In this document: positions 36,562 to 45,387 of the stretch, piece by piece | Layout: each line of letters begins with the position of its first letter | Numbering within the stretch: the first letter of the stretch is position 1 | NCBI GenBank assembly: GCA_004296885.1 | Contig: SCVN01000008.1 | Location: 186,001-250,000, forward strand | DNA length: 64,000 nt | Reading direction: 5' to 3' | Origin: Nitrospirota bacterium | GTDB lineage: Bacteria; Nitrospirota; Nitrospiria; Nitrospirales; Nitrospiraceae | The notes under the pieces: generated by a model | What the model saw: the letters and a program-made list of their open reading frames with translations, nothing else | Databases searched by the model: none | What the model was told of the DNA's origin: nothing | Position numbers and translations under genes: made by a program

Positions 36562-36650
36562 TGCAGGCACAGGCTGAATGATGCATTACTCGCCGACCAA
36601 AATCTCATGCCTGCGATGCAGCGTTCAGCGTTCATCGTTCGTCATTTGTT
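36562..36650. repeat. Heptamer hairpin array 9 (adaptor/pump junction)
   Basis: The right arm has clear units GCGTTCA, GCGTTCA and TCGTTCG; the left arm (AGGCTGA, ATGATGC) is shorter and more decayed. It separates two genes of one operon, so transcription must pass through it. Confidence 0.65.
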
Positions 36651-36653
36651 GAT

Positions 36654-39600
36654 ATGTGGCTGACTCTCCTCGCCCTCAGAAACCGCATCGGCATCCTCAT
36701 GCTCTCGCTCGCGATGGTCGTGCTGGGCTGGACCTCGCTGGATCGCCTGCCCGTGGACTTGTTCCCCAACATCCAGGTGCCGGTCGCCTTCGTCGGCGTG
36801 ATCTACAAGGGCGCGCCGCCCCTGGACGTCGAGCAAAGCGTCGTCTACCCGATCGAGAAAGCCGTCAGCTCCGCCTCCAACGTCGAGCACGTGGAATCGT
36901 TCGCCAAGCACGGCATCGGCGCCGTCCAGATCTGGTTCAACTGGGGGGCCGACATCAATGTGGGTCAGATGGAGGTGATGCAGCGCGTCACCCAAATCTT
37001 GAATCAGCTGCCGCCCGGCATCCTCCAACCGTTCATCGTCAAATTCGACGTGTCGAACATCCCCGTCGCCCTGGTCACCGTGACCGGCCCCAACATGGAC
37101 GAACGGGCCTTGTACGACCTGGCCTACAACACGATCGCGCCCCAGATCGAACAGATCGCCAACGTCGCCGCCGCCACGGTCGAGGGCGGCAAGATCCGGC
37201 AGATCAACATCAACCTGGACCCGGCCCTCCTCCACGCGCGCGGGCTGTCGATCCTGGACGTCGTCAAGGCCGTGAAAGCCTCGAACCTGATCCTGCCGTC
37301 CGGTGACATCAAGGCCGGCAATCTGGACTACAACGTCTTCACCAACAACCAGTTCAAGACCGTCGAGCCGATCAACGACGTGATCGTGAGGCTGACTCCG
37401 CAAGGCAACCCCGTGCGGGTGCGCGACCTGGGCACCGTCACGGATTCCTCCGACATCCAGACCAACATCGTCCATACGGACGGCCAGCGGTCCGTCTACC
37501 TGCGCGTGAACAAGCAGCCGACCGCCAACACGGTGGCCGTGGTGGACGCGCTCCGCAAAGCCCTGCCCAAGATGGTCGGCATTCCGCCGGGGGTTCAACT
37601 CGGCGTCTCCTTCGACCAGTCGCTCTACATCCGGCAATCCATCAACAACCTCATGGAGCAAGCCTTGCACGGCTCTCTGCTGGCCGCGGCCGTGATCCTG
37701 GTGTTCCTCCGGAACTTGGCCAGCACGATGATCATCTCGGTGGCCATCCCCCTCTCGATCATGGTCACGTTCATCGTCCTCTACTTCAGCGGCGAGACCC
37801 TGAACGTGTTCACGCTGGGCGGCCTCGCCCTGGGGATCGGCCGCCTGGTGGACGACTCGATCGTCGAACTGGAGAACATCCAACGCCACCTGAACGCCAG
37901 CCACCAGCGGTGGGAAGAGGTCCAGGCCCTGGCCAAGGACGTCGCGCCGGAGGCCAGACTTAACCTGTCGGTCCCGACCAAGTGGGAAGCGCTGCTGGAG
38001 GCGGCCCGCGAAGTAGCCATGCCGATCTTCGCCTCCACGGTCACGACCGTCGTCGTGTTTCTCCCGATCCTCTTCGTGGTGGGCATCGCCAAGCTGTTGT
38101 TCATCCCGCTCACGCTGACGATCGCGATCTCCCTCTTCACCTCCTTTTTCATCTCGCGCACCGTCACGCCGGCCCTCTGCTACAAATTCCTGAAGCCCGA
38201 GCAGGACGCCCTCCGCTCCATGCCGGCCTGGTGGGTCCGCCTGATGCATTGGAGCGAGGCCCGGTACGACGCGCTGGACGCCAGCTACCAAACGCTGCTC
38301 ACCTGGGTGCTGGGACACAAGAAGGCGCTGGTCGGCGTGATCGTGCTGGTGTTCGCCGCCTCGCTGACCCTGATCCCGGCCATCGGCACCGAGTTCATTC
38401 CGGTGACGGACGAGAGCCAGTTCCGCATCAACGTCCGCGCGCCGGTGGGCCAGCGGGTGGAGAAAACCGAGCAGCAGGTGTCGGAGATCGAACGGGTGAT
38501 CCGCGAGACGATCCCGCCGAACGAGCTGGAGACGGTCGTCTCGAGCACCGGCGTGCTCGCGCAAGGCCGCTCGTCGCTGTTTAACCGCAACACCGGTCCC
38601 CATACCTCGCAGATCCAGGTCTACCTGACCTCGCCGGACAAGCGCCGGCGCAATCAGGTCCAGATCATGAGCGAGGTGCGGCCCAAGATCCTCAAGCTGT
38701 TCCCCGGCGTGGCCATGTTCTTCGACCCGGGCGGCATCATCAAGCGGGTGACCAGCTTCGGGTCCCAGAAAGCGGTGGATGTGGAGATTTACGGCTACGA
38801 CCTGGAAAAGGGCCGGGCCGTGATCAAGCAGGTGGAAGCCGCCATGCACCAGGTCCACGGCCTGGCCGACATCGAGGTCAGCCGGGAGGAAAACTATCCG
38901 GAGCTGGACATCGAGGTGGATCGGGAAAAAGCGGCGCTGCTGGGCGTGAGCGAGACCGACGTGGCCAATGCCGTTCTGTTTTCGCTGAACGGCAACGGGC
39001 AGACCGATCCGATCATTTTCACGGACCCGCAGACCGGCAACGAGTACTACATCAGCGCCTGGCTCGCCGAGCCCTACCGCAAGAACCTGACGGACCTGGA
39101 CGACATCCTGCTCACGACCCGGGGCGGCTCCCCGGTGCTGCTCAAGAACGTGGCCCAGGTCCACATGAACGCCGGCCCGGTGCAAATCGAGCGCAAATAC
39201 TTCCAGCGCATCGTGCACATCACCGCCAACCCGGTGAACCGCGACCTCGGGGCCATTGCGGCCGATCTGGAGGACCGCTTCGCCGAGCTGCAAATGCCCC
39301 AGGGGTTCAGCGTCCGGCTGGCCGGCCAGATCCAGCAACAGCGCGAGACCTTCGAGGGCTTGGTCTTCGCCACGATTCTGGCCTTGCTGCTGGTGTACAT
39401 GGTAATGGCCGCCCAGTTCAAATCGTTGCTGGACCCCTTCATCATCATGTTTTCGGTGCCGATGGGATTGCCGGGCGTGATCCTGATGCTCTTCCTCACC
39501 CACACGACCCTGTCCACCACCTCGTTCATGGGGATGATCATGATGCTGGGGATCGTGGTGTCGAACGGGGTGCTGCTCGTGGACTACACCAACGTGTTGC

Positions 39601-39896
39601 GGCGGCGCGGGGTGGGCCTGCACGAAGCGGTGGTGCTGGCGGCCCGGACCAGACTGAGGCCGATTTTGATGACCTCGCTGGCCACCGTCTTCGGCCTGTT
39701 GCCGATGGCGATGGGGCTGGGCACCGGGGGCGAGACCAACGCGCCGCTGGCCCGCGCCGTGATCGGGGGGCTCAGCGTCTCCACGATCCTGACCCTCTTC
39801 CTGATCCCGACGCTCTATTTGCTCCTGGAGCAGCGGTTCCCGCGGAAGACCGAACCGGAGATGGAACGACAGGCAGGCGGCGTTCGTATCTCGTGA
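36654..39896 (+). CDS. RND efflux pump permease (AcrB/HAE1 type)
   Basis: A 1080-residue inner-membrane proton-driven pump. The duplicated RND plan is clear: RLPVDLFPNIQVPVAFV, the TM4 acidic pair in GRLVDDSIVELENI, FASTVTTVVVFLPILFV, and in the second half TEFIPVTDESQF and GIVVSNGVLLVDY, where AcrB has a proton-relay lysine and this protein has serine. An insertion of about 25 residues (around ASHQRWEEVQALAKDV) lies after TM4. No outer-membrane factor gene is adjacent. The last codons (VRIS-stop) fall in heptamer array 10. Confidence 0.92.
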   Translation: MWLTLLALRNRIGILMLSLAMVVLGWTSLDRLPVDLFPNIQVPVAFVGVIYKGAPPLDVEQSVVYPIEKAVSSASNVEHVESFAKHGIGAVQIWFNWGADINVGQMEVMQRVTQILNQLPPGILQPFIVKFDVSNIPVALVTVTGPNMDERALYDLAYNTIAPQIEQIANVAAATVEGGKIRQININLDPALLHARGLSILDVVKAVKASNLILPSGDIKAGNLDYNVFTNNQFKTVEPINDVIVRLTPQGNPVRVRDLGTVTDSSDIQTNIVHTDGQRSVYLRVNKQPTANTVAVVDALRKALPKMVGIPPGVQLGVSFDQSLYIRQSINNLMEQALHGSLLAAAVILVFLRNLASTMIISVAIPLSIMVTFIVLYFSGETLNVFTLGGLALGIGRLVDDSIVELENIQRHLNASHQRWEEVQALAKDVAPEARLNLSVPTKWEALLEAAREVAMPIFASTVTTVVVFLPILFVVGIAKLLFIPLTLTIAISLFTSFFISRTVTPALCYKFLKPEQDALRSMPAWWVRLMHWSEARYDALDASYQTLLTWVLGHKKALVGVIVLVFAASLTLIPAIGTEFIPVTDESQFRINVRAPVGQRVEKTEQQVSEIERVIRETIPPNELETVVSSTGVLAQGRSSLFNRNTGPHTSQIQVYLTSPDKRRRNQVQIMSEVRPKILKLFPGVAMFFDPGGIIKRVTSFGSQKAVDVEIYGYDLEKGRAVIKQVEAAMHQVHGLADIEVSREENYPELDIEVDREKAALLGVSETDVANAVLFSLNGNGQTDPIIFTDPQTGNEYYISAWLAEPYRKNLTDLDDILLTTRGGSPVLLKNVAQVHMNAGPVQIERKYFQRIVHITANPVNRDLGAIAADLEDRFAELQMPQGFSVRLAGQIQQQRETFEGLVFATILALLLVYMVMAAQFKSLLDPFIIMFSVPMGLPGVILMLFLTHTTLSTTSFMGMIMMLGIVVSNGVLLVDYTNVLRRRGVGLHEAVVLAARTRLRPILMTSLATVFGLLPMAMGLGTGGETNAPLARAVIGGLSVSTILTLFLIPTLYLLLEQRFPRKTEPEMERQAGGVRIS

Positions 39897-39988
39897 AGCG
39901 TATCTCGTCGCTCAAAAAACGTATCTCGTATCTCACGAAGCATTATTCGCAGGGAAGCCGTCTTTCTTCACGCTTCACGAGGGACGCT
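39882..39988. repeat. Heptamer hairpin array 10 (after the RND pump)
   Basis: Left units GTATCTC, GTGAAGC and GTCGCTC; right units ACGAAGC, ACGCTTC and ACGAGGG, with a longer centre. The first unit codes the C-terminal residues and TGA of the pump gene. Its unit family is shared with array 11. Confidence 0.7.
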
Positions 39989-40001
39989 TAACGGTCTTCG
40001 G

Positions 40002-40334
40002 CTAGCGAACAGAGGGGAAGAGCGACTTGAGCTGAATGGCCAGCGTGAGATCGCCGCTGATTTGAAGACGGCCGGTCATGGCCACTTGCATTCCGTCCAG
40101 CCGCCCGGCCAGGATTCCCACGCAGTCCTCCCCCGACAGAGCCAGCGTCACATCGGGGCCTGGATGCACTCCCTCCTGCACCTGACACACGCTGTCCTTG
40201 ATGGAGAGAATATACTGTCCGCCCTGAGGACCGCTGAGGTCGAACTGGTAAACCGCGGCGACGCCCTCCGCCGCGTCCGCATCAAGACGTTGCGGCAAGG
40301 TGTCGAAGAACTCTTTGGTGGTGCGCGGCGGCAT
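40002..40334 (-). CDS. SCP2 sterol-carrier-domain protein
   Basis: A 110-residue protein consisting of one SCP2 domain: FFDTLPQRLDADAAEGV, VYQFDLSGPQGGQYILSIKD, PDVTLALSGEDCVGILAG and the hydrophobic GRLQISGDLTLAIQLKSLF end. Such domains bind lipids or acyl chains in a hydrophobic tunnel. No good ribosome-binding site is seen before the ATG; it lies 48 bp after the SpeD-like gene and may be co-transcribed. A link to hopanoid or carotenoid lipids elsewhere in the window is speculative. Confidence 0.82.
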   Translation of the reverse strand: MPPRTTKEFFDTLPQRLDADAAEGVAAVYQFDLSGPQGGQYILSIKDSVCQVQEGVHPGPDVTLALSGEDCVGILAGRLDGMQVAMTGRLQISGDLTLAIQLKSLFPSVR

Positions 40335-40382
40335 GCAGTAGAGCCAGGCCCAGCGAGGCCGGGCCTGACCCCTGTGTCTTCG

Positions 40383-40805
40383 TCAGTACCGAACGGTGAC
40401 CGACGCGGTGCTGGACTTGGCCCCGAAGAAGTCCCGCGAGAAGGCCTCGACCACGTTCGGGTCGTACCCCTTGCAGCTGAAGATGTCCAGGTAGGCGCGG
40501 TTGGTGTCGTTGGCGAAGTGCCCGCTGATCAGCGAGGTCTCGATGAGCTGAACCATTGAGTAGCCCGCCACCCGACCCTCCCCGAAATTGACGACCTGGC
40601 ATGCTCCGAAGCGCTTCATCCCGATAACCTTGCACAGGGCGATCACATAGGCTTCGATTTGGTCCCGGTCGCGGATCGTCTCGGGGTTGCAATCCTGCAG
40701 GTCCACGGAGGTGCACAGGCCCCAGGCCTTGCCTTCCCCGACCAGGTCCTGGGCGGTTTCGACGGCGGACGGTAAGATGGTGGCGTCGACGGCTGCAACG
40801 TTCAT
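40383..40805 (-). CDS. SpeD-like pyruvoyl-enzyme homologue (variant active site)
   Basis: A 140-residue protein with the fold pattern of prokaryotic S-adenosylmethionine decarboxylase: AWGLCTSVDLQDCNPE, YSMVQLIETSLISGHF and AYLDIFSCKGYDP. In class 1B SpeD the motif E-S-H-I-S-I-H contains the serine that becomes the pyruvoyl group, a catalytic histidine five residues later, and a cysteine twenty residues later. Here Ser, His (+5) and Cys (+20) are all kept, but the residue before Ser is Thr instead of Glu and the one after is Leu instead of His. Some SpeD relatives have changed to arginine or ornithine decarboxylation, so the substrate is open. AAAGGTGAG precedes the ATG. Confidence 0.75.
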   Translation of the reverse strand: MNVAAVDATILPSAVETAQDLVGEGKAWGLCTSVDLQDCNPETIRDRDQIEAYVIALCKVIGMKRFGACQVVNFGEGRVAGYSMVQLIETSLISGHFANDTNRAYLDIFSCKGYDPNVVEAFSRDFFGAKSSTASVTVRY

Positions 40806-40875
40806 TGTTGGGGCTCACCTTTCGGCTAAAGTGTGGGGGGTCGGGCGGGTTATTCCCAGCCGATTGACGGCGCAC

Positions 40876-40903
40876 TATATAACAGGATTTCGCCTGCTGT
40901 CTA
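40876..40903 (-). promoter_or_regulatory. Putative promoter of the SpeD-like gene
   Basis: On the minus strand TAGACA (40898-40903) and TATATA (40876-40881) are separated by 16 bases, 71 bp before the start codon. The local sequence is AT-rich compared with its surroundings. Confidence 0.5.
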
Positions 40904-40930
40904 GGGACGGCGGCAACTTTTTATACTTTA

Positions 40931-40960
40931 TTGACAGACGCCAAACCGCTCCGACACAAT
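40931..40960 (+). promoter_or_regulatory. Putative promoter of the small zinc protein
   Basis: TTGACA (40931-40936) and CACAAT (40955-40960) are 18 bases apart. The expected transcription start falls almost on the ATG codons at 40959 and 40968, so the message could be leaderless or nearly so; no Shine-Dalgarno sequence is visible. Confidence 0.45.
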
Positions 40961-41174
40961 GACGCCCATGACGACTCCGTCCTCACCTCCCCCCCGTCAG
41001 GCGACGCAGGCCACGACGCCGGATACGGCGTCGGCCGCCATCCCGGACCGAACCTGCGCCTGGTGCAAAGTGCCGATGACGAAGCGCCTGGTCGGCGGCG
41101 GCCTGTACATCCACTATACCTGCCCCAAGTGCATCTTCCAGCACACGTCGAAGCGGGAAAAGAAGAGCGGCTGA
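40959..41174 (+). CDS. Small zinc-ribbon protein
   Basis: A 71-residue protein (68 if started at ATG 40968). The N-terminal third is Thr/Pro-rich and probably disordered; the rest has two C-x2-C knuckles, CAWC and CPKC, about 24 residues apart, forming a likely single zinc ribbon. It is divergent from the SpeD-like gene. Function unknown; regulators and protein-interaction modules often look like this. Confidence 0.6.
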   Translation: MTPMTTPSSPPPRQATQATTPDTASAAIPDRTCAWCKVPMTKRLVGGGLYIHYTCPKCIFQHTSKREKKSG

Positions 41175-41498
41175 TGGACGGCACGTGCGTTCAGCGGCGG
41201 CATGATGCGGCCATATCACAGGCCCTTCAGCGTCATACTGTTGGCCTCTCGTTCATAGGACTATAAGAGTCCACTCGCGGCACTCTCTCCGCATCCCACA
41301 CCGGTATTCCCCGCCATACCGCCTGCCTCAGCGCCATCCGTTCCAGCCGCTAAAGAGAAGAGAGAACGGGTAACAAGTCGCTTGTAGACCTGTCACCCGT
41401 AGTCAGTTCAAGCAGGCATGATTAAACTCAGCAGTGTCTGGTTAACGAGGATATTAGGTTTTCGTCCACGTTCGCGGGGGCACCTTATCTCGACGTCG
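41175..41498. other. Gene-free interval with two small hairpins
   Basis: No plausible gene is seen. A short perfect hairpin GGACT-ATAAG-AGTCC lies at 41258-41272, and an imperfect longer one (ACGGGTAACAAGT against ACCTGTCACCCGT) near 41366-41400 could serve as a transcription stop. The interval may be remains of an inserted segment, since the gene after it is AT-richer than the norm. Confidence 0.4.
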
Positions 41499-42029
41499 CT
41501 ATCCTTTCGTCAAGATAGGTTCGATCGCAGGGATGAGTTCACTCAAAGCCGTTCCGTAGGCCACAGCTACTCGGGAATAGGAAAGTATTTCTCGTGATCC
41601 GGTGTAATCAGTGTCCGCACCTTCAACCTGCCATTGATGCTCGGACTGCTGAGGTGTTTTCACATAGGAATAGTGGATGATTCGCACTCGAATCCGCCGA
41701 AGGTCGAGGCCGATTGGCTTCTCGAACCAGTCCTTCATTTCTGGAACCCGCTTGCCGAGTTCGGTCATAGCTCCGTTCACGAGTTCGCTCTGGCTCAGGT
41801 GGAGGCCAAAGGCAGAATTGGCTGCCTGCGCAACCTTGTCAACAGCAGCCATTACCGAGACAATCACGCCCTCGAAATGCGCTTGGACTTGGATCAGTGG
41901 TGTATTTTGGTCCGGGTCAGGCGATCCTAACTTTTCTTCAAGGGACTTCACGCGATACTCAGCAATCAAGCATTGGCGCTTGGCTGCATCAACATAATGG
42001 GTCCAGTTATCAAGAGTCCCGGGCATCAT
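41499..42029 (-). CDS. Hypothetical protein, possible HEPN-like domain
   Basis: A 176-residue, mostly helical soluble protein without a family I can name. Near residue 110 it has DLRRIRVRIIHYSYVK, which resembles the R-x4-6-H segment of HEPN domains (often LRNxxxHY), with Val in place of the usual Asn. Codon composition is less GC-rich than neighbours and no partner (MNT, toxin-antitoxin or CRISPR gene) is beside it. It could be an acquired solitary gene. The start is a double ATG with a weak site. Confidence 0.55.
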   Translation of the reverse strand: MMPGTLDNWTHYVDAAKRQCLIAEYRVKSLEEKLGSPDPDQNTPLIQVQAHFEGVIVSVMAAVDKVAQAANSAFGLHLSQSELVNGAMTELGKRVPEMKDWFEKPIGLDLRRIRVRIIHYSYVKTPQQSEHQWQVEGADTDYTGSREILSYSRVAVAYGTALSELIPAIEPILTKG

Positions 42030-42055
42030 TCACCGACAATTTAACTTGAGTGTGT

Positions 42056-43072
42056 TTACCGGTCGAAGTCGCGGAGTTTGCGGCGCTGGCCGGCGGGGCG
42101 GTTCTGGGGCCCGTCCAGTTCCTGTAGCTTGTGCTGTACTCTTTCGATCAGGCGCTGGTTCGCCGGCGTCGGTTTGACGACCCTGAGGAACATCCGGAAT
42201 TCTCTTGCTGCGTCGTCGCGGCGGCCGTCGGCAAGCAAGGCCCGGCCGAGACCCGCGTGGGCCCTGGCGAGGTCCGGGTTGAGCCGGAGCGCCTCGCGGA
42301 ATTCGCGCGCGGCCCCTTTGAAGTTGCCCTCCTCCTGCAGGAGATGCCCCAGGGTCAGATGGGCCCTGGCATTGGCCGGGTCCAGGGTGATGGCCTGCAG
42401 GAGTATGGCTTTCATGCTCGCCCGATCCTGCGCGGGTAACGGTTCCCCCTCCACAAACCCGCCTCGCGCGCCGATCGGCCGCCAGGCCCGGACGACGAGG
42501 TCCTGCGCATCGAGTTTTGCAAAGGCCTGCTCCCGCTCTTTCAGGAGGGGCTCCGCTCCGGCTTTGGATTTGAGGGCCGCGAGTTCCCTGCCCTTGGCCT
42601 CGACTTCCTGCTTCAACCGCTCGGCTTCGGCGCGGGCCTGCTGCAGTTCCTCCTTGGCATGCTCGTTCTTACGCAACGCGTCGATCTGCCGGGCCACCAC
42701 GGCCGTATCGATCTGCACGGTCACGTCCACGCGCACGACCGTGGTTTCCCCCTCCATCTTGCTGCTCGCGGCCTGTTCCTTCACCTCCACGATGCCCGCC
42801 GCATAGGTGCGGATCTCATCGCGGGTGACCTGCAGATTCTTGACCTCACTCACGCTTTCCAGATAGATCCCCGCCTGCTCCAGCGCGAGACGTTTGGCAT
42901 CCATCAAGGCCAGCCGCTTGGCGTCGGTGCGGGTGTCGTTGTCGCCCATTCGGTATTCGCCGGTCGCCGTGATCGTGCGCAGTTCCGCGTCGGCGGGGGA
43001 AGCGGCAAGCAAGGCAAGGAGGCCGGCTGGGGCCGACAGGAGGAGGAACAGGTTTTGCCGGTAATGAGACAT
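42056..43072 (-). CDS. Periplasmic coiled-coil and TPR protein
   Basis: A 338-residue exported protein. A signal peptide (LFLLLSAPAGLLALLAASPADA) is followed by a domain resembling the N-terminal domain of FlgT/LPP20-type proteins (ITATGEYRMGDNDTRTDAKR and ALEQAGIYLESV), then a long coiled coil (about 125-185), and two or three TPR repeats (AHLTLGHLLQEEGNFKGAAR, AHAGLGRALLADGRRDDAAR). It probably scaffolds envelope proteins. It forms part of a leftward string of uncharacterised genes. Confidence 0.72.
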   Translation of the reverse strand: MSHYRQNLFLLLSAPAGLLALLAASPADAELRTITATGEYRMGDNDTRTDAKRLALMDAKRLALEQAGIYLESVSEVKNLQVTRDEIRTYAAGIVEVKEQAASSKMEGETTVVRVDVTVQIDTAVVARQIDALRKNEHAKEELQQARAEAERLKQEVEAKGRELAALKSKAGAEPLLKEREQAFAKLDAQDLVVRAWRPIGARGGFVEGEPLPAQDRASMKAILLQAITLDPANARAHLTLGHLLQEEGNFKGAAREFREALRLNPDLARAHAGLGRALLADGRRDDAAREFRMFLRVVKPTPANQRLIERVQHKLQELDGPQNRPAGQRRKLRDFDR

Positions 43073-43171
43073 CGTGATGGCTCTTCAGCGGTCAATACTT
43101 GCGGCTAGCCTATCGCCCATCGCGTAAAATGTCCAGCAACCGGCCCGTTCGATTCATCGAACACGATCGCA

Positions 43172-44269
43172 TCAGTCCGTGACGCTCTCCAATGCCAACA
43201 GTGCCTCCGCCTGCGGCTCCACCTGGAAGGCAATGCGGCCGATGATGCGGTCGTCCGCCGTCTCCACGTCCACGCGCCAATCGCCCGGCGCCAGCTTTTG
43301 TTTCACCGTGTAACCCCGGTAGCCTCCCTCCCGCCCCCCTGAGATCGTCATGCCGATCCGGTCGGTTTGGGCGAAGTCTCCATTGGCTTGCCGATGCTGC
43401 CAGCGGTGGTAGATTGTGCCGTGCAGACGCACGGGCGCATAGATAGCCGTGAAGCAGTAGGCGGGCCCTTCGCCGTGGAATAGATCGTCTGAGCGTTTCC
43501 ACGCCTGGTACCAGCCCCCCTGCTCGAACGTCAGCCGATAGATCCCGTCCTCCCTGGCCACCTGATGATAAATACCGCCCCGTTTCATGGAGAGGGGCAC
43601 CGGAGGAATCCAGTTGAGGAAGTAGAACCCCACAAGGGCGCTCACCCCCAGCACCGCCGGCGTCCCATGCCACCAGACATCCCGGTGCGACCAGTCGTCG
43701 GTCCCTCGATGGACCAGATGCACCAATCCGACGGCGATGCCCGCGCTCAGCCCGGCTCCGATCAGAAAGACGGCCGTATTCATCAGGCCCGTGACGACGG
43801 GCAGAAAGAACGTGATGAAGCTGAAACAGACCAGCGCATAGAGGCAGGCCAGCAAGCGCAGACTGTACAGCCGCTCGAGCAGAAACTCGTTGGCCAGCAG
43901 CAGCGCGACCAGGACGACCAGAAAGAGAGCCGTGGTGCTCCAGGAAGCGCTCTTGAGATAGAAGATGGATTGTGCGCTGAAGAGACTCCCCAGGAAGAAA
44001 TGGATCGCCATGGGGTAGTAGGGACGGAGGCGCCCCGCAAGCCCCGCACCCCCGGCGCCTGCCTCAACCCGCTGAGCCGCGATCCGCTCCGCCCGGAACG
44101 TGAGCACGATCAACAGACCGACCAGCGCGAGGTAGCCGAGCAAGATCAGATCGTCCAGGAGACTGTCGATCTGGGTCAGGGTGACGCTGTCGAAGGTCAC
44201 GCCGGAAAAGAAGAACGCCGCCGGCATGAAGGGATGGCTGATGAGAGAGCGAATCCTGGCGATCACCAT
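43172..44269 (-). CDS. DUF2914 membrane protein
   Basis: A 365-residue protein with about seven or eight membrane helices in the first 215 residues and a periplasmic C-terminal domain. That domain has the DUF2914 pattern: HRWQHRQANGDFAQTDRIGM, RGYTVKQKLAPGDWRVDVET and GRIAFQV. The function of this family is unknown; the domain is often found fused to membrane segments as here. It ends next to heterogeneous envelope genes. Confidence 0.8.
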   Translation of the reverse strand: MVIARIRSLISHPFMPAAFFFSGVTFDSVTLTQIDSLLDDLILLGYLALVGLLIVLTFRAERIAAQRVEAGAGGAGLAGRLRPYYPMAIHFFLGSLFSAQSIFYLKSASWSTTALFLVVLVALLLANEFLLERLYSLRLLACLYALVCFSFITFFLPVVTGLMNTAVFLIGAGLSAGIAVGLVHLVHRGTDDWSHRDVWWHGTPAVLGVSALVGFYFLNWIPPVPLSMKRGGIYHQVAREDGIYRLTFEQGGWYQAWKRSDDLFHGEGPAYCFTAIYAPVRLHGTIYHRWQHRQANGDFAQTDRIGMTISGGREGGYRGYTVKQKLAPGDWRVDVETADDRIIGRIAFQVEPQAEALLALESVTD

Positions 44270-44281
44270 GTTGAAAGCCGA

Positions 44282-45343
44282 TCAGGGGAATGGAGGCAAC
44301 GGCGCATAGGTCATCGGAAGGCCAGTCAGCGATTCCAGCCACCCGGCCATGGCTTCTTCCGGCAGAGGCGCCCGATTCAAGCGGACCTCGATCTGGAACC
44401 CTCCCTCCATCCCGACCACGCCGACAATAGCCGAGGCATCCTCACCGCCGGGCTGCAAGATTTGCGTCTGAAATTCGCAGAGGGTGGCGTACAAGCGCCC
44501 CTCCGGGGCAATCGCCTGCAGAATCTCCGGCAGTTCGTCCAGTTGGCAGTGGGCCGAGCACCGGTACGCATACCGCGCGCCCCCCTCAACGGTTTGAAAT
44601 TCGCGGAGCGCCTCTTCCGAAAATCCCGTCAGGTAGGTGCGGACCGTCGCCGGCGCCCCGTTCCAGGTCGCGGCCAGCCGGCTGGCCGGGACCAGAAACT
44701 CGAAGGCGTCGGACGTGTTGTACTCGAACTGGCCGGGGCCGAAGGCGTCCGGCCAGGAACAGAGAAACGGCACCGCCTGGTCGCGCGAGCGGAGGGCCAC
44801 CGACCGTTGTTCGACCGCCACATCCACCGGCAGATCCAGCAAGGCGATCGCATCCTCGAAGATCCGTTGCCGCTCTTCCAGCCACAGATCGCGCCGGGCA
44901 TCCGCCCGCGTCTCGCCCGGCGGGACCACGTCCGTCGTGTGCACCCGCACGCGGATGAAGGCATGGGCATGGCGAAACCCCAGCCAGAACATCGCCCGCG
45001 GATGGTGCAGGCGCAAGGGGCCGGCGAGCCGGAACGGGTGGCTGACCGAGCAATAGGTCCCGAGTTCCTGGTACCGCTGGTAGACCGTATGGTAGGCGCC
45101 GGCCAACAGGAAAAAGTCTCCCTGCCAGTCCTCGCGGATATGCACCAGCGTCACGTCTTCCGTCGCCCAGGGGTCCAGCTGATCCAACTCGTCCGGCGCG
45201 GCGACGGTCCATTCCTCGACGTAACAGATCACGTCCTTGGCCGGTGGCGACGGGGTCAGCCCCAGCGCGGCCAGCCGCTCTCCCAACGCCAGCACCTCGC
45301 CGAAGCTCAGTTGGGCGGGCGACTCCCAGCGCCGCTCACGCAT
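44282..45343 (-). CDS. Conserved-looking hypothetical protein
   Basis: I do not recognise this 353-residue soluble protein. It has no signal peptide, helices or metal-binding signature. Features that can be seen are an aromatic central block (HPRAMFWLGFRHAHAFIRVR), a run of acidic residues in the N-terminal third, and a C-terminal GVVGMEGGFQIEVRLNRAP. It lies 12 bp before the DUF2914 gene on the same strand, suggesting an operon with it. Confidence 0.6.
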   Translation of the reverse strand: MRERRWESPAQLSFGEVLALGERLAALGLTPSPPAKDVICYVEEWTVAAPDELDQLDPWATEDVTLVHIREDWQGDFFLLAGAYHTVYQRYQELGTYCSVSHPFRLAGPLRLHHPRAMFWLGFRHAHAFIRVRVHTTDVVPPGETRADARRDLWLEERQRIFEDAIALLDLPVDVAVEQRSVALRSRDQAVPFLCSWPDAFGPGQFEYNTSDAFEFLVPASRLAATWNGAPATVRTYLTGFSEEALREFQTVEGGARYAYRCSAHCQLDELPEILQAIAPEGRLYATLCEFQTQILQPGGEDASAIVGVVGMEGGFQIEVRLNRAPLPEEAMAGWLESLTGLPMTYAPLPPFP

Positions 45344-45387
45344 CGCAATCTCCCGGGATGTTCGGCACAGTGGTCACGACTGGACGG

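Noticed and set aside
36642-39623. A nearly 1000-codon open frame antisense to the RND pump
   Set aside because: It is His/Arg/Asp-rich, has no domain, and mirrors the codon periodicity of the real gene; a GC-bias shadow.
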